Positions 7,149 through 14,133 of a stretch of 16,157 nucleotides of DNA are shown piece by piece. Origin of the DNA: CAZHGD01 sp964531735 (GTDB lineage Bacteria > Armatimonadota > UBA10988); contig CAZHGD010000169.1 of the NCBI GenBank assembly GCA_964531735.1, forward strand, positions 1 through 16,157, read 5' to 3'. How positions within the stretch are numbered: the first letter of the stretch is position 1; every line of letters begins with the position of its first letter. A program made the position numbers and the translations under genes. A model generated the notes under the pieces. The model saw nothing but the letters and a program-made list of their open reading frames with translations. It was not told the origin of the DNA and ran no database searches.

Positions 7149-8559
7149 AGCTGGCCCCGACCTTCTGGTTGCGCCGCTCGCCCGTCTCGTCCTGCGGTCG
7201 GTAGGCGCGCACGTACGACACCGTGGCGCGTCGCGGCGCCACCTGCACCCGCAAGTGACCGGAGCTGGCGAGGAACTGACCGCTCTGGTAGCCGTACTCC
7301 GTCGCCTGATTGGCGCGCTCGCCGCCGGCCCAGCCGGGTTGGGGCACCTCCTGGTAGACGATGCCGTCCTTCTCCTGTCGCGCGTAGAAGTGGTCGTGAC
7401 CGTGGAAGACGGCCGCGACGCGGTGCTTGACCAGCAGGTCATGGATCGGCAGCGCCCAGCCGGGCCGCCGCGTGGCGAACTGCGCGGAGCCGTCGAGGTT
7501 GCGGCCGCCCCATTCGAAGAAGGGCACGGCTTCCACGCCGCCGCGGCCGTTCTTGTCCACGCCACCGACCAGGTGGTGCAGGAAGACGAACTTGAGCGAC
7601 GCGCGACTGCGCTCCAGCGTCTGCTGCAGCCAGCGGTACTGCGCCGCGCCGAGCGTGCGGCCCCAGTTCTCCTCGGCCGTGCGGACGCGGTCGGGGCTGT
7701 AGGTGAAGGGGTCCAGCACGATGAACAGCGCGTCACCCCATTCCCAGGCGTAGTAGTTGCCCAGTGGCGCGGTGGTGTTGCCGGTGTAGAACCCATCCGG
7801 CAGCGGGTTGGGCACGGCCTTCTGGCGCAGGGCCACCGCCTCTGGATCGCGCCCGCCGCTCTCGCCGTCATGGTTGCCGACCACGTAGAACAGCGGCGCC
7901 GAGGCGCAGAGCAGGCCGAAGTAGTAGCGCTGCGCCTTGTACATGGCGGCGATGGGTAAGCCCATGGGCCGCACCTTGTCGCACATGAACGTGTCGCCCA
8001 GGTCGATATGGAAGTCGGGCTGGTCGGCCAGCGCGTTGCGGAGCGTGGTGGTGTAGAGCGTGGTCTCGGTGCGCTCGTCGAGATGGGAGTCGGCCACGAT
8101 GGTGAACGTGAACGCACTGCCCGGCGCGCGCCGCGTGTGGCAGCGGTGCGCGTCGCCGACGGCGAAGTCACCGGTGCCGGCGCGGTAGCGCAGGCGGTAG
8201 GTGTAGCCCGTATCAGGTGCCAGATCGGCGAGCGTGAAGATCACCGGCTCGCCGGCCGGCAGTCGCAGCGTGGGCGTGTGCGCAGTGAACTCGTTCGCCG
8301 ACGAGCCCCACTCGAGGTAGCCGGTGGCCTCGGTGTAGGACAACACGCTGGCGGTCACCGACCGGTCGGTGGGTCGGCCCAGGATGATGTCGACCGGGTG
8401 GGCCGGCACCGTAGTCTGGAACGTCGGCGCGGGCTGTTGGCCGCCGCCGCCGCGGCGCTGGCCCCGGCCGCCGTCGTTCTGCGAGGCGGCCGGCACCAGC
8501 ACGGCCAGCCCGAGCGCACCGGCCAGCCAGAGCAATCTAGCGTGTGGCAAGCACTTCAT
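7129..8559 (-). CDS. Secreted metallophosphoesterase with N-terminal fibronectin-like domain (copy 2)
   Basis: A 476-residue exported calcineurin-like phosphoesterase. The ATG at 8559 is chosen because it starts a good signal peptide (MKCLPHARLLWLAGALGLAV..). A Gly/Arg-rich linker follows (about 29-40), then a purple-acid-phosphatase-type fibronectin domain (about 57-145), then the catalytic fold. All metal-binding motifs are present: ADSH (D157, H159), LGDTF (D189), GNHDGE (N229, H230), LHH (H328, H329) and GHDH (H388, H390). Such enzymes hydrolyse phosphomonoesters or diesters with a dinuclear metal centre, here outside the cytoplasm. It is a tandem paralogue of the next gene upstream, overlaps it by 23 bp, and overlaps the membrane-protein gene downstream by 20 bp. 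The substrate cannot be inferred. Confidence 0.87.
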   Translation of the reverse strand: MKCLPHARLLWLAGALGLAVLVPAASQNDGGRGQRRGGGGQQPAPTFQTTVPAHPVDIILGRPTDRSVTASVLSYTEATGYLEWGSSANEFTAHTPTLRLPAGEPVIFTLADLAPDTGYTYRLRYRAGTGDFAVGDAHRCHTRRAPGSAFTFTIVADSHLDERTETTLYTTTLRNALADQPDFHIDLGDTFMCDKVRPMGLPIAAMYKAQRYYFGLLCASAPLFYVVGNHDGESGGRDPEAVALRQKAVPNPLPDGFYTGNTTAPLGNYYAWEWGDALFIVLDPFTYSPDRVRTAEENWGRTLGAAQYRWLQQTLERSRASLKFVFLHHLVGGVDKNGRGGVEAVPFFEWGGRNLDGSAQFATRRPGWALPIHDLLVKHRVAAVFHGHDHFYARQEKDGIVYQEVPQPGWAGGERANQATEYGYQSGQFLASSGHLRVQVAPRRATVSYVRAYRPQDETGERRNQKVGASYELLAK

Positions 8560-10027
8560 AGCGGTATCCAATCTCACCGTCGCGGTGCGCGGCGGTCTCG
8601 TCTTTGGGCAGGTACGAACGCACATAGGCGACACTGACCTTGCCCGGCGTCACCGTGACGCGCACGCGGCCGGAGCCGGGCAGCGCGTCACCGGTGCGAT
8701 AGGCGTCGCGGTTGTACAGTGCGTAGTACGGGTCGGCCGGCAGCGGCATGGTCTGGTAGATGACGCCGTCGAGCTGCTGCTTCACGAAGATGTGGTCGTG
8801 GCCCTGGAAGAAGATGGTCACGCCGGCCTTCGCCATCAGCGCGTGGATGGGCAGGCCCCAACCCGGTCGCCGCTGCGCGAACTCGGTTTCGCCGCGCCGG
8901 TTGAGCCCGCCCCATTCGTAGAGCCCGGCCTGCTCGATGCCACCGCGGCCGGTGCCGTTGACGTGATGGGCGAACACGAACTTGAACTTCGCCCGACTGG
9001 CGGTCAGCGTCTGGCTCAGCCAGCGGTACTGCGCCTCGCCGAGCGTGGCGGTCCAGAGGTCGCGGTTGCGCTTGTCGCGCGTGCCGTAGGCATTGTCCAC
9101 CGGCAGCGCCGAGTGCCAGTATGGATCGATGACCACGAACAGCGCCTCGCCCCAGGTCCAGGCGTAGTAGTCGCGCAGCAGGCCGAGGTGCTCCACCTGC
9201 TCGGCGTCGCCGGTGTAGAAGCCATCGGGTGCCGGCAGCGCGAAGTACTTGTTGCGACAGGTACCCGCCCACACCGCGATGTTGTTGGCCGTCCCGTCCA
9301 GGTTGCAGCGGGCCGCCTGCTCGTGGTTGCCGTTGACCAGAAACACCGGCGCGTCGACCAGACTCAGGTACAGCCGCTGCGCGCGGTAGATCGGCGCCAC
9401 GGCGGCCGCGTCGAGGCCGCCGCCCTTGTCCACGCTGAAGTCGTCACCGAGGGCCAGGTAGAAGTCGGGCCGGTCGGCGGCGGCCGCGCGGAGCGTGCGG
9501 GCGTACAGCGTGGGATCGAACATCTGCGGGCGCTCCGGGTGCGAGTCGCCCTGTAGTTCGAAGGTGAAGGTGCTGCCGGCGGCGCGGGCGGTGTGGCAAC
9601 TGCGCGTCGCGGCCGCGACGTAAGTGGTCTCGCCGGGCCGGCGCCAGCGCAGGCGGTAGGCGTAGGCGGTGTTCGGCTGCAGGTCGCTCAGGACCACCTC
9701 GGTCGGCACCTGGGCCGCCAGACTGGTCACCGCCGACTGGCGCGGGGTGCCGCCCGCCGTTGGTGCGTACTCCACATAGCCTTCGGCGGCGACAGCGGAC
9801 AGCACGTTGAGCGTCACAGTGCGGTCGGTGGGGCGTCCGGCCACCACCGACAGGGCCGCCAGCGGTGCCAGGTCGGCCGGCATGGCGGCCTCGGCTTCGC
9901 CGCCGCGCCCACCGCGCCGCTGGCCGCGGTTGCCACCGCCTTGCGCCAGTGCGCCGAAGGCCACCAAGCCGCCCAGCGCCAGGGCCACTACGCTTCGTCG
10001 CCAGCGTCGTATCTCCAACTCGCCCAT
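8537..10027 (-). CDS. Secreted metallophosphoesterase with N-terminal fibronectin-like domain (copy 1)
   Basis: A 496-residue exported protein, paralogous to copy 2 along its full length. It has an Arg-rich n-region and hydrophobic core (RRSVVALALGGLVAFGALAQ), a Gly/Arg linker (about 30-43), a fibronectin-like domain containing VVAGRPTDRTVTLNVLS (from about 61), and a calcineurin-like fold. Its motifs are GDSH (D161, H163), LGDDF (D195), GNHE (N234, H235, with Glu where copy 2 has Asp), AHH (H354, H355) and GHDH (H410, H412). The catalytic site looks complete. Relative to copy 2 it carries an insertion around 240-262 with two cysteines (C241, C257). The ATG at 10027 has GGAG 8 bases upstream. 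The preceding hydrolase gene ends 33 bp away. The two copies probably handle related but different phosphate esters. Confidence 0.87.
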   Translation of the reverse strand: MGELEIRRWRRSVVALALGGLVAFGALAQGGGNRGQRRGGRGGEAEAAMPADLAPLAALSVVAGRPTDRTVTLNVLSAVAAEGYVEYAPTAGGTPRQSAVTSLAAQVPTEVVLSDLQPNTAYAYRLRWRRPGETTYVAAATRSCHTARAAGSTFTFELQGDSHPERPQMFDPTLYARTLRAAAADRPDFYLALGDDFSVDKGGGLDAAAVAPIYRAQRLYLSLVDAPVFLVNGNHEQAARCNLDGTANNIAVWAGTCRNKYFALPAPDGFYTGDAEQVEHLGLLRDYYAWTWGEALFVVIDPYWHSALPVDNAYGTRDKRNRDLWTATLGEAQYRWLSQTLTASRAKFKFVFAHHVNGTGRGGIEQAGLYEWGGLNRRGETEFAQRRPGWGLPIHALMAKAGVTIFFQGHDHIFVKQQLDGVIYQTMPLPADPYYALYNRDAYRTGDALPGSGRVRVTVTPGKVSVAYVRSYLPKDETAAHRDGEIGYRYEVLATR

Positions 10028-10060
10028 ATCTACTGCTCCGTTGTGGGCCGCGTCGGTCCG

Positions 10061-11110
10061 TCAGCGGCTCAGCACCTCGATCTTGCTCACCGCGCCGCCG
10101 GCCCAAGGCGCCAGACCGTCGCTGGTCAGGCGGGCGGCCGCCTCGGCGTCGCCCTTGAGCTGGCCGTTCAGGAAGAACAGCGTCGCCACGCGGCAGATGT
10201 CCTGCACGTCGCGGCGGGTGGCGCTCGGCAGCATCCGACGGGCCAGGCCGGTTGAGTCGCAGAAGTCCAGGTGTTTGGCGTTGGCCAGCCAGACCAGCTT
10301 GTGTGGGCCGGCTGGCCACAGGGTGAAGGCTTGCCGGCGGTTCTCCGCCGGCAGGTTGCCCTGCTGCCGGTCCTGGCTGCCCGAGACGCCGAGCAGCGGC
10401 ACCGCCAGCGAGGCAAAGCTCTCCTTGATGAAGAACGGCTCGCCGACGCCTTGCGGCGACAGCGCGACGCCGCACTTCACCCGTGGGTCGCGCAGGTCAG
10501 GACCGAGTCCCTTGCCCGGCGGCACCGTCGGCCGTAGCCAGTCCAGGGCCGGCCGCATGCCGCAGACCATCATCGTGGTGGCGGCGCCGAAGGAGTGGCC
10601 CATCAGCGCCACGCGCTGCAGATCGAGCTTGCCGCGCAGCTTGGCGTGAGTGCGCTGCCACTCGGCGGCGCGGTCGAGCACGAACCGGACATCGCGCGGG
10701 CGGCCCAGCACCTCGGTGGCGTCGGTGGTCATGGCCAGCAGGTCCGGCAGCGGCCGGCGGCTATCCTTCAGCCGCTCCGCGTTGCTGCCGACATGCTCCA
10801 GGCAGAGGACCGCGTAGCCGTGCGAGGCCAGATGCTGCGCCTGAGCATAGTGCGTGTCCCAGTCGCCACCCGCGCCGTGCGAGACGAGCACGATGGCGAA
10901 CGGCCCATCGCCGGCCGGCAGGTGGACCTTGACGGGCACGCGGCGGTTGTTCCGCGCGGCATCGGTCAGATCGGGCAGGGCCACCAGCTCGACCGCCAGG
11001 GGCCCCCTGGTCACCCAGTCGCCACGCGGGTCCTCAAAAGCCGGCGCGCGATCCGCGGACCAGGCCGCCGTCGCCACCAACGCCACCACCGCCGGGACTA
11101 CTCGCCTCAT
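10061..11110 (-). CDS. Secreted alpha/beta hydrolase (dienelactone hydrolase / PAF-acetylhydrolase-like)
   Basis: A 349-residue alpha/beta hydrolase with a signal peptide (MRRVVPAVVALVATAAWSA). The oxyanion-hole strand reads VLVSHGAGG (77-82 is SHGAGG). The nucleophile elbow is GHSFG with Ser173. The likely acid is Asp247 in VSGSQD, and the likely base is His280 in NAKHLDF. The arrangement is like that of esterases of the PAF-acetylhydrolase / dienelactone-hydrolase group, which cleave ester bonds in lipids or plant-derived compounds. The ATG at 11110 has GGAG 6 bases upstream. It follows the PEBP-like gene by 14 bp and precedes the first phosphoesterase gene by 33 bp, consistent with one transcript. 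It is probably periplasmic; the substrate is unknown. Confidence 0.82.
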   Translation of the reverse strand: MRRVVPAVVALVATAAWSADRAPAFEDPRGDWVTRGPLAVELVALPDLTDAARNNRRVPVKVHLPAGDGPFAIVLVSHGAGGDWDTHYAQAQHLASHGYAVLCLEHVGSNAERLKDSRRPLPDLLAMTTDATEVLGRPRDVRFVLDRAAEWQRTHAKLRGKLDLQRVALMGHSFGAATTMMVCGMRPALDWLRPTVPPGKGLGPDLRDPRVKCGVALSPQGVGEPFFIKESFASLAVPLLGVSGSQDRQQGNLPAENRRQAFTLWPAGPHKLVWLANAKHLDFCDSTGLARRMLPSATRRDVQDICRVATLFFLNGQLKGDAEAAARLTSDGLAPWAGGAVSKIEVLSR

Positions 11111-11124
11111 GATCGGCTCCGTGC

Positions 11125-11886
11125 CTACGCCGGGGGCCGCGCGTGGCGGTTCCCTGGGCCGGCTGAGTCACGGAAGCCGAGCTGTTTGCCGAGGCGCCCC
11201 CAGACCAGGCTGGCGGCCCAGCAGATGGCGCGCAGGAAACCGTCCGGCTCCGCCCGGACAGGCGTGTTCTGGCAGACGCTGGCGGCCGGCCCGAGGTTCG
11301 ACCTGGCCGGCGCGTCAGCCGGCGACCAGGCGGAGCGTTGCCGGCCGTCATCGCCACCACGGCTGTAGACCACCGGCAATTCGGCGGCGCCGAGGGTGCG
11401 GTCCTGGATGGCATCGAGCAAGACCGCGCGAGTCACCCGCTCGGGCGGCACGCTCAACTGGGGCGGCGCCGACAGCGCGTAGACGGTCAACACGTAGGTC
11501 TTCAGACCCGGCCCGCGGGAGTGCGGCGGTGCGTACTCGGTCCGGTGGTTGACACTGTTGGTGCCGAACACGCCGACGTCACGGACCGCCTTCGGCAGGC
11601 TCTGCACGCTGGGCGGCAGGTGGTAGAGGACCCAGTACCACTTGATCTTCTGCTGGGGGTCCACATGGTGCATGACCACCGCGTAGCTCTGGGTGCCCTG
11701 CGGCGCGCCGCGCCACTCCAGCGGCGGACTGAGGCCCGCGCCGTCGCCGGTGAACTCGACGGGCAGCCGACCGTCCTGGCCCACCGCCGGGCTGCGCAGC
11801 ACGAACGTCGGCTCCGGTTCGCTATCGGCGGCCAGCGCCAGGGCCGGCCCGGCCAGGGCCAGCAAGACGACCTGGTAGCGGTTCAT
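11125..11886 (-). CDS. Secreted PEBP-family protein (YbhB/YbcL type) with unusual C-terminal extension
   Basis: A 253-residue protein. A signal peptide (MNRYQVVLLALAGPALALAA) is followed by a phosphatidylethanolamine-binding-protein fold at about 27-176. Recognisable landmarks are FTGDGAGLSPPLEW (45-58), VMHHVDPQQ (ligand-pocket strand), WYWVLYHLPP, GTNSVN.RTEYAPPHSRGPG and TYVLTVYAL. Bacterial members usually end soon after the position equivalent to residue 176. Here about 77 residues follow, containing one cysteine and a Trp-rich helix-like stretch (AICWAASLVWGRLGKQL). The ATG at 11886 has a strong AAGGAGGT site. The role of bacterial secreted PEBPs is poorly defined; binding of a small anionic or phospho ligand is the family expectation. 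The extension may be real or may reflect loss of an older stop codon. Confidence 0.83.
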   Translation of the reverse strand: MNRYQVVLLALAGPALALAADSEPEPTFVLRSPAVGQDGRLPVEFTGDGAGLSPPLEWRGAPQGTQSYAVVMHHVDPQQKIKWYWVLYHLPPSVQSLPKAVRDVGVFGTNSVNHRTEYAPPHSRGPGLKTYVLTVYALSAPPQLSVPPERVTRAVLLDAIQDRTLGAAELPVVYSRGGDDGRQRSAWSPADAPARSNLGPAASVCQNTPVRAEPDGFLRAICWAASLVWGRLGKQLGFRDSAGPGNRHARPPA

Positions 11887-11923
11887 GGTGACCTCCTTCG
11901 TCGAGCGTAACGTGCGGCCCGGA

Positions 11924-11956
11924 CCGCTCGCCGGACCGCGATGGCCCGGCGAGCGG
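11924..11956 (-). terminator. Hairpin between the unknown lipoprotein gene and the PEBP-like gene
   Basis: An 11-bp perfect stem (CCGCTCGCCGG at 11924-11934 with its complement at 11946-11956) and an 11-base loop lie in the 85-bp gap. No T-run follows on the minus strand, so it is more likely an RNA-stability or partial attenuation element than a full terminator. It could lower expression of the five downstream genes relative to the first. Confidence 0.4.
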
Positions 11957-11971
11957 CCGGTCGGGGTGCGG

Positions 11972-13279
11972 TCACTTCACGCCGAACAGGAAGTCGGTGT
12001 TGCGAATGGTCGGCATCGCGATGGGCGTCGAGTACAGGTAGGCGCCGCGCGGCGAGAAGTCGCCGGCCTGCTTGCGCAACGCCGCGACCTGGGCCACTTG
12101 CTGGGTGGTGAGGCCCTTGCCGATCTGGGCGAAGACCGTCGCCATGCCGTAGACGAACTCGCCGTCGAGTTGGCCGTAGCGATCGCAGAGCTTCAGCACC
12201 GCGGCGTGGTCGAGCGGCTGGCCGGCGATGGGCTTGCGCAGCTCGACCGACGTGGCGCGGCGGACCTCCACCATCTGCGTCAGCAGCGGCTGGTTGGCGC
12301 GGACCAACGCGTAGAGCGGCGCCGCCTGCTGCTGGGTGAGCAGTTGCACGAAGTTGGCGCCCATGTCGCCGGTCAGGCGGCTATCGATGGTGTAGTCGCG
12401 CTGGCCCATGGCCGGCGCGTCCTTCATGTAGAAGCCGCCGAAGTAGGTGCCCTGCCGCTCCGGGCAGAAGTAGACGTCGGCCTCCACGTTGCCCACGTAC
12501 CAACTGAACAGATCGGCGGCGTAGGTCATCACCGCCACGTGGACGTCGTGCGACATGCTCCGCCGGTCGATCTGCTCGGGCAGGTTCGGCCAGGTCATGC
12601 TGCCGGTGCCCTTCAGCTTGTCCAGGTAGGCGCGCTGGTTCGCGTTGAGCTCTTTGAGGATCCGGCCCATGACCTCGGCGCGCTGCAGGCTGATCTGGCC
12701 GTCCAGGCGGTAGAGCTCACCCGAGTACTGGCACACGGCGGCCTTGTCCAGCCCGGTCACACCGGCCGGCAGATCGCCGGCCAGCAGGCGGCGGAAGGCT
12801 TTCATCAGCGGGAAGCGGTTGTACGCGTACTGGTTGATCGATTCGACCTGGCTCTTGGCCAGGTTCACCAACTGCGTGCGCTGGTCGGGCGTCAACACAT
12901 AGGTCAGGTTGTTGGCCGCCCGGGTCAGGAAATCGGTGTTGTGGCCCTTCTGGCTCGGGTCGTTGTCGCGCAGGTACTGGAAGCCCCACCAGTCGGCGAC
13001 CTTGCCGGGCGGGAAGAACGAATCGCCGCCGAGCGAGCCGGTGAGGAAGGCCACCGCCGAGAAGGCGATGGTGTGCAGTTGCGCGTTGTCCGACAGAGTC
13101 TGGCGCATGTCCATGGCGTGCGGGCCGCCACCGCCGCGCGGGCCGCGCCGACCGTCCTGTCGTGGCGGGTCATCGCGCCGCGGCGCGCCATGGCAGCCGC
13201 TGGTCATCAGCGCCGTGGCCGCCAGACCGCCCACGACTGTCCGAAACGCCAAGTGGCTGATCCAGCTTGTGGTGCTCAT
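11972..13279 (-). CDS. Lipoprotein of an unrecognised family, paralogue of the C-terminal domain of the 645-aa lipoprotein
   Basis: A 435-residue protein of no family I can name. The ATG at 13279 is preferred over the one at 13294 because GGAG lies 9 bases upstream. A signal sequence ends in a lipobox-like MTSGC (C29). Residues 31-54 form an Arg/Gly/Pro linker. The remaining 380 residues are helical and hold conserved blocks: SFFPPGKVAD (87-96), GFQYLRDNDP (99-108), PLMKAFRRLL (157-166) and a block from LFSWY (about 257) through VEADVYFCPER to GGFYMKDAPAMG (ends about 292). LTPDQ (129), LNANQ (211), LTQQQ (314) and LTTQQ (390) resemble the LTxxQ motif of Spy/CpxP chaperones. It is the first gene of the minus-strand unit and divergent from its paralogue. 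A periplasmic binding or chaperone-like role is possible but unproven. Confidence 0.75.
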   Translation of the reverse strand: MSTTSWISHLAFRTVVGGLAATALMTSGCHGAPRRDDPPRQDGRRGPRGGGGPHAMDMRQTLSDNAQLHTIAFSAVAFLTGSLGGDSFFPPGKVADWWGFQYLRDNDPSQKGHNTDFLTRAANNLTYVLTPDQRTQLVNLAKSQVESINQYAYNRFPLMKAFRRLLAGDLPAGVTGLDKAAVCQYSGELYRLDGQISLQRAEVMGRILKELNANQRAYLDKLKGTGSMTWPNLPEQIDRRSMSHDVHVAVMTYAADLFSWYVGNVEADVYFCPERQGTYFGGFYMKDAPAMGQRDYTIDSRLTGDMGANFVQLLTQQQAAPLYALVRANQPLLTQMVEVRRATSVELRKPIAGQPLDHAAVLKLCDRYGQLDGEFVYGMATVFAQIGKGLTTQQVAQVAALRKQAGDFSPRGAYLYSTPIAMPTIRNTDFLFGVK

Positions 13280-13468
13280 GTCTGTTCGCTCCATCCTGGC
13301 GTGGTTGAGCCCCGCCGAAGTCCGGTGTACCCCACCACCATGAACACGGCCACCCAGCGCGGATTACAGCCCTGCAATGTAGCGCCGTCACCGCCACCGT
13401 TCACATCATGACGCACCTGTCATCAGCGCCCCGCGCCTCGTGTCATCCTGGCGCGGTATCACCCTCCT

Positions 13469-13495
13469 GACCTGACGGCCAGCGCCGGACAGGTC
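13469..13495 (+). promoter_or_regulatory. Leader hairpin abutting the ribosome binding site of the 198-aa lipoprotein gene
   Basis: GACCTG-A-CGGC, loop CAGC, GCCG-GA-CAGGTC forms a 6+4 bp stem with a small internal loop. Its 3' arm ends at 13495, and the GGGAG ribosome site begins at 13496. The geometry suggests that it could tune translation start or protect the 5' end. It lies in the 227-bp divergent intergenic region (13280-13506), where no clear promoter hexamers could be called. Two TGTCATC heptamers at 13418-13424 and 13441-13447 are the only other repeats seen there. Confidence 0.35.
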
Positions 13496-13506
13496 GGGAG
13501 ACCACG

Positions 13507-14103
13507 ATGCCAACTCGACGATGGATCAGGTTGAGTGTGGTGCCGCTGAGCCTGTGGGTCATCGGTGTCACGTCCGGTTGTGGCGGCACGGGCAACAGTG
13601 CCATCACGAGCGCCACCAACTCGACCGGCACCAACAGCGCCACCTCGCAGACCAGTGCCACCACGGGCACCAGCACGACGACCGGTGCGACCACGACCAC
13701 CACGACCACCACGACCACCGTGCCCTCGGGCGGCACCACGTCGCCGGCCACCACCACGACCGGCCCGCCGGACACACCCAGCCCGGCAGACACCACGGTG
13801 GTCACGAGGCCGGAAGTGACCATTACCTCACCGGCGGCCGGCACCACGGTGACCGGTCTGGTGACCGTGACGGCGTCGTTGTCCAGCACCACCGGCGTAA
13901 CCGGCGTGGTCTTCCAGGTCGACGGCGCCACGTTCGCCACACTGGCGCCGGCCACCACGCTGCAGGCCAGCCTGGACACGGCGCTGTGGACCGGCGGCCC
14001 GATGACCTTCACCGTGGCGACGCTGGGCAATGTGGCCAGCCAGTCGGTCACGGTCACACTGACCCAGCCCACCACCGGCTCAGTCACCGTGCAGACCTAC
14101 TGA
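13507..14103 (+). CDS. Ig-domain lipoprotein with threonine-rich linker, 198 aa
   Basis: A small exported lipoprotein. An Arg-rich n-region and hydrophobic core lead to VTSGC with Cys25 as the lipidated residue. Residues 26-100 are almost wholly Thr, Ser, Gly and Ala, including ten consecutive threonines (62-71), a flexible and possibly O-glycosylated stalk. Residues about 102-188 form one bacterial Ig-like domain (PEVTITSPAAGTTVTGLVTV start, VTGVVFQVDG centre, VTVTLTQP end) of the Big_7-like kind. There is no catalytic motif, so it is likely an adhesive or structural surface element. The ATG has GGGAG 6 bases upstream. The next gene begins 30 bp after its stop on the same strand, indicating an operon. 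Confidence 0.8.
   Translation: MPTRRWIRLSVVPLSLWVIGVTSGCGGTGNSAITSATNSTGTNSATSQTSATTGTSTTTGATTTTTTTTTTVPSGGTTSPATTTTGPPDTPSPADTTVVTRPEVTITSPAAGTTVTGLVTVTASLSSTTGVTGVVFQVDGATFATLAPATTLQASLDTALWTGGPMTFTVATLGNVASQSVTVTLTQPTTGSVTVQTY
13690..13719 (+). repeat. Short tandem repeat, 9-bp unit ACCACGACC, in the threonine stalk
   Basis: Three full copies of the 9-base unit plus a partial copy encode the run of ten threonines. Flanking codons from about 13620 to 13790 are also mostly ACC, ACG and AGC. Because the unit is a multiple of three, slippage here would change stalk length without shifting the frame. Confidence 0.7.
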
Positions 14104-14133
14104 CCACCCGGATTGACTCTGAGGAGCCTGATC

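Noticed and set aside
7149..8171. N-terminal extension of the membrane-protein frame
   Set aside because: It is Arg/Thr/Ser-rich and out of frame with the phosphoesterase that clearly occupies this DNA. The membrane protein starts at the overlapping ATG at 7148.
8369..9556. Plus-strand open frame (395 codons) opposite the two phosphoesterases
   Set aside because: It crosses the junction of two genes with intact catalytic motifs on the other strand and shows no protein features of its own.
13418..13447. Two TGTCATC heptamers 23 bases apart as an operator
   Set aside because: The repeats are short and single-window, with no promoter located nearby. Chance occurrence cannot be excluded, so they are mentioned only in the leader entry.
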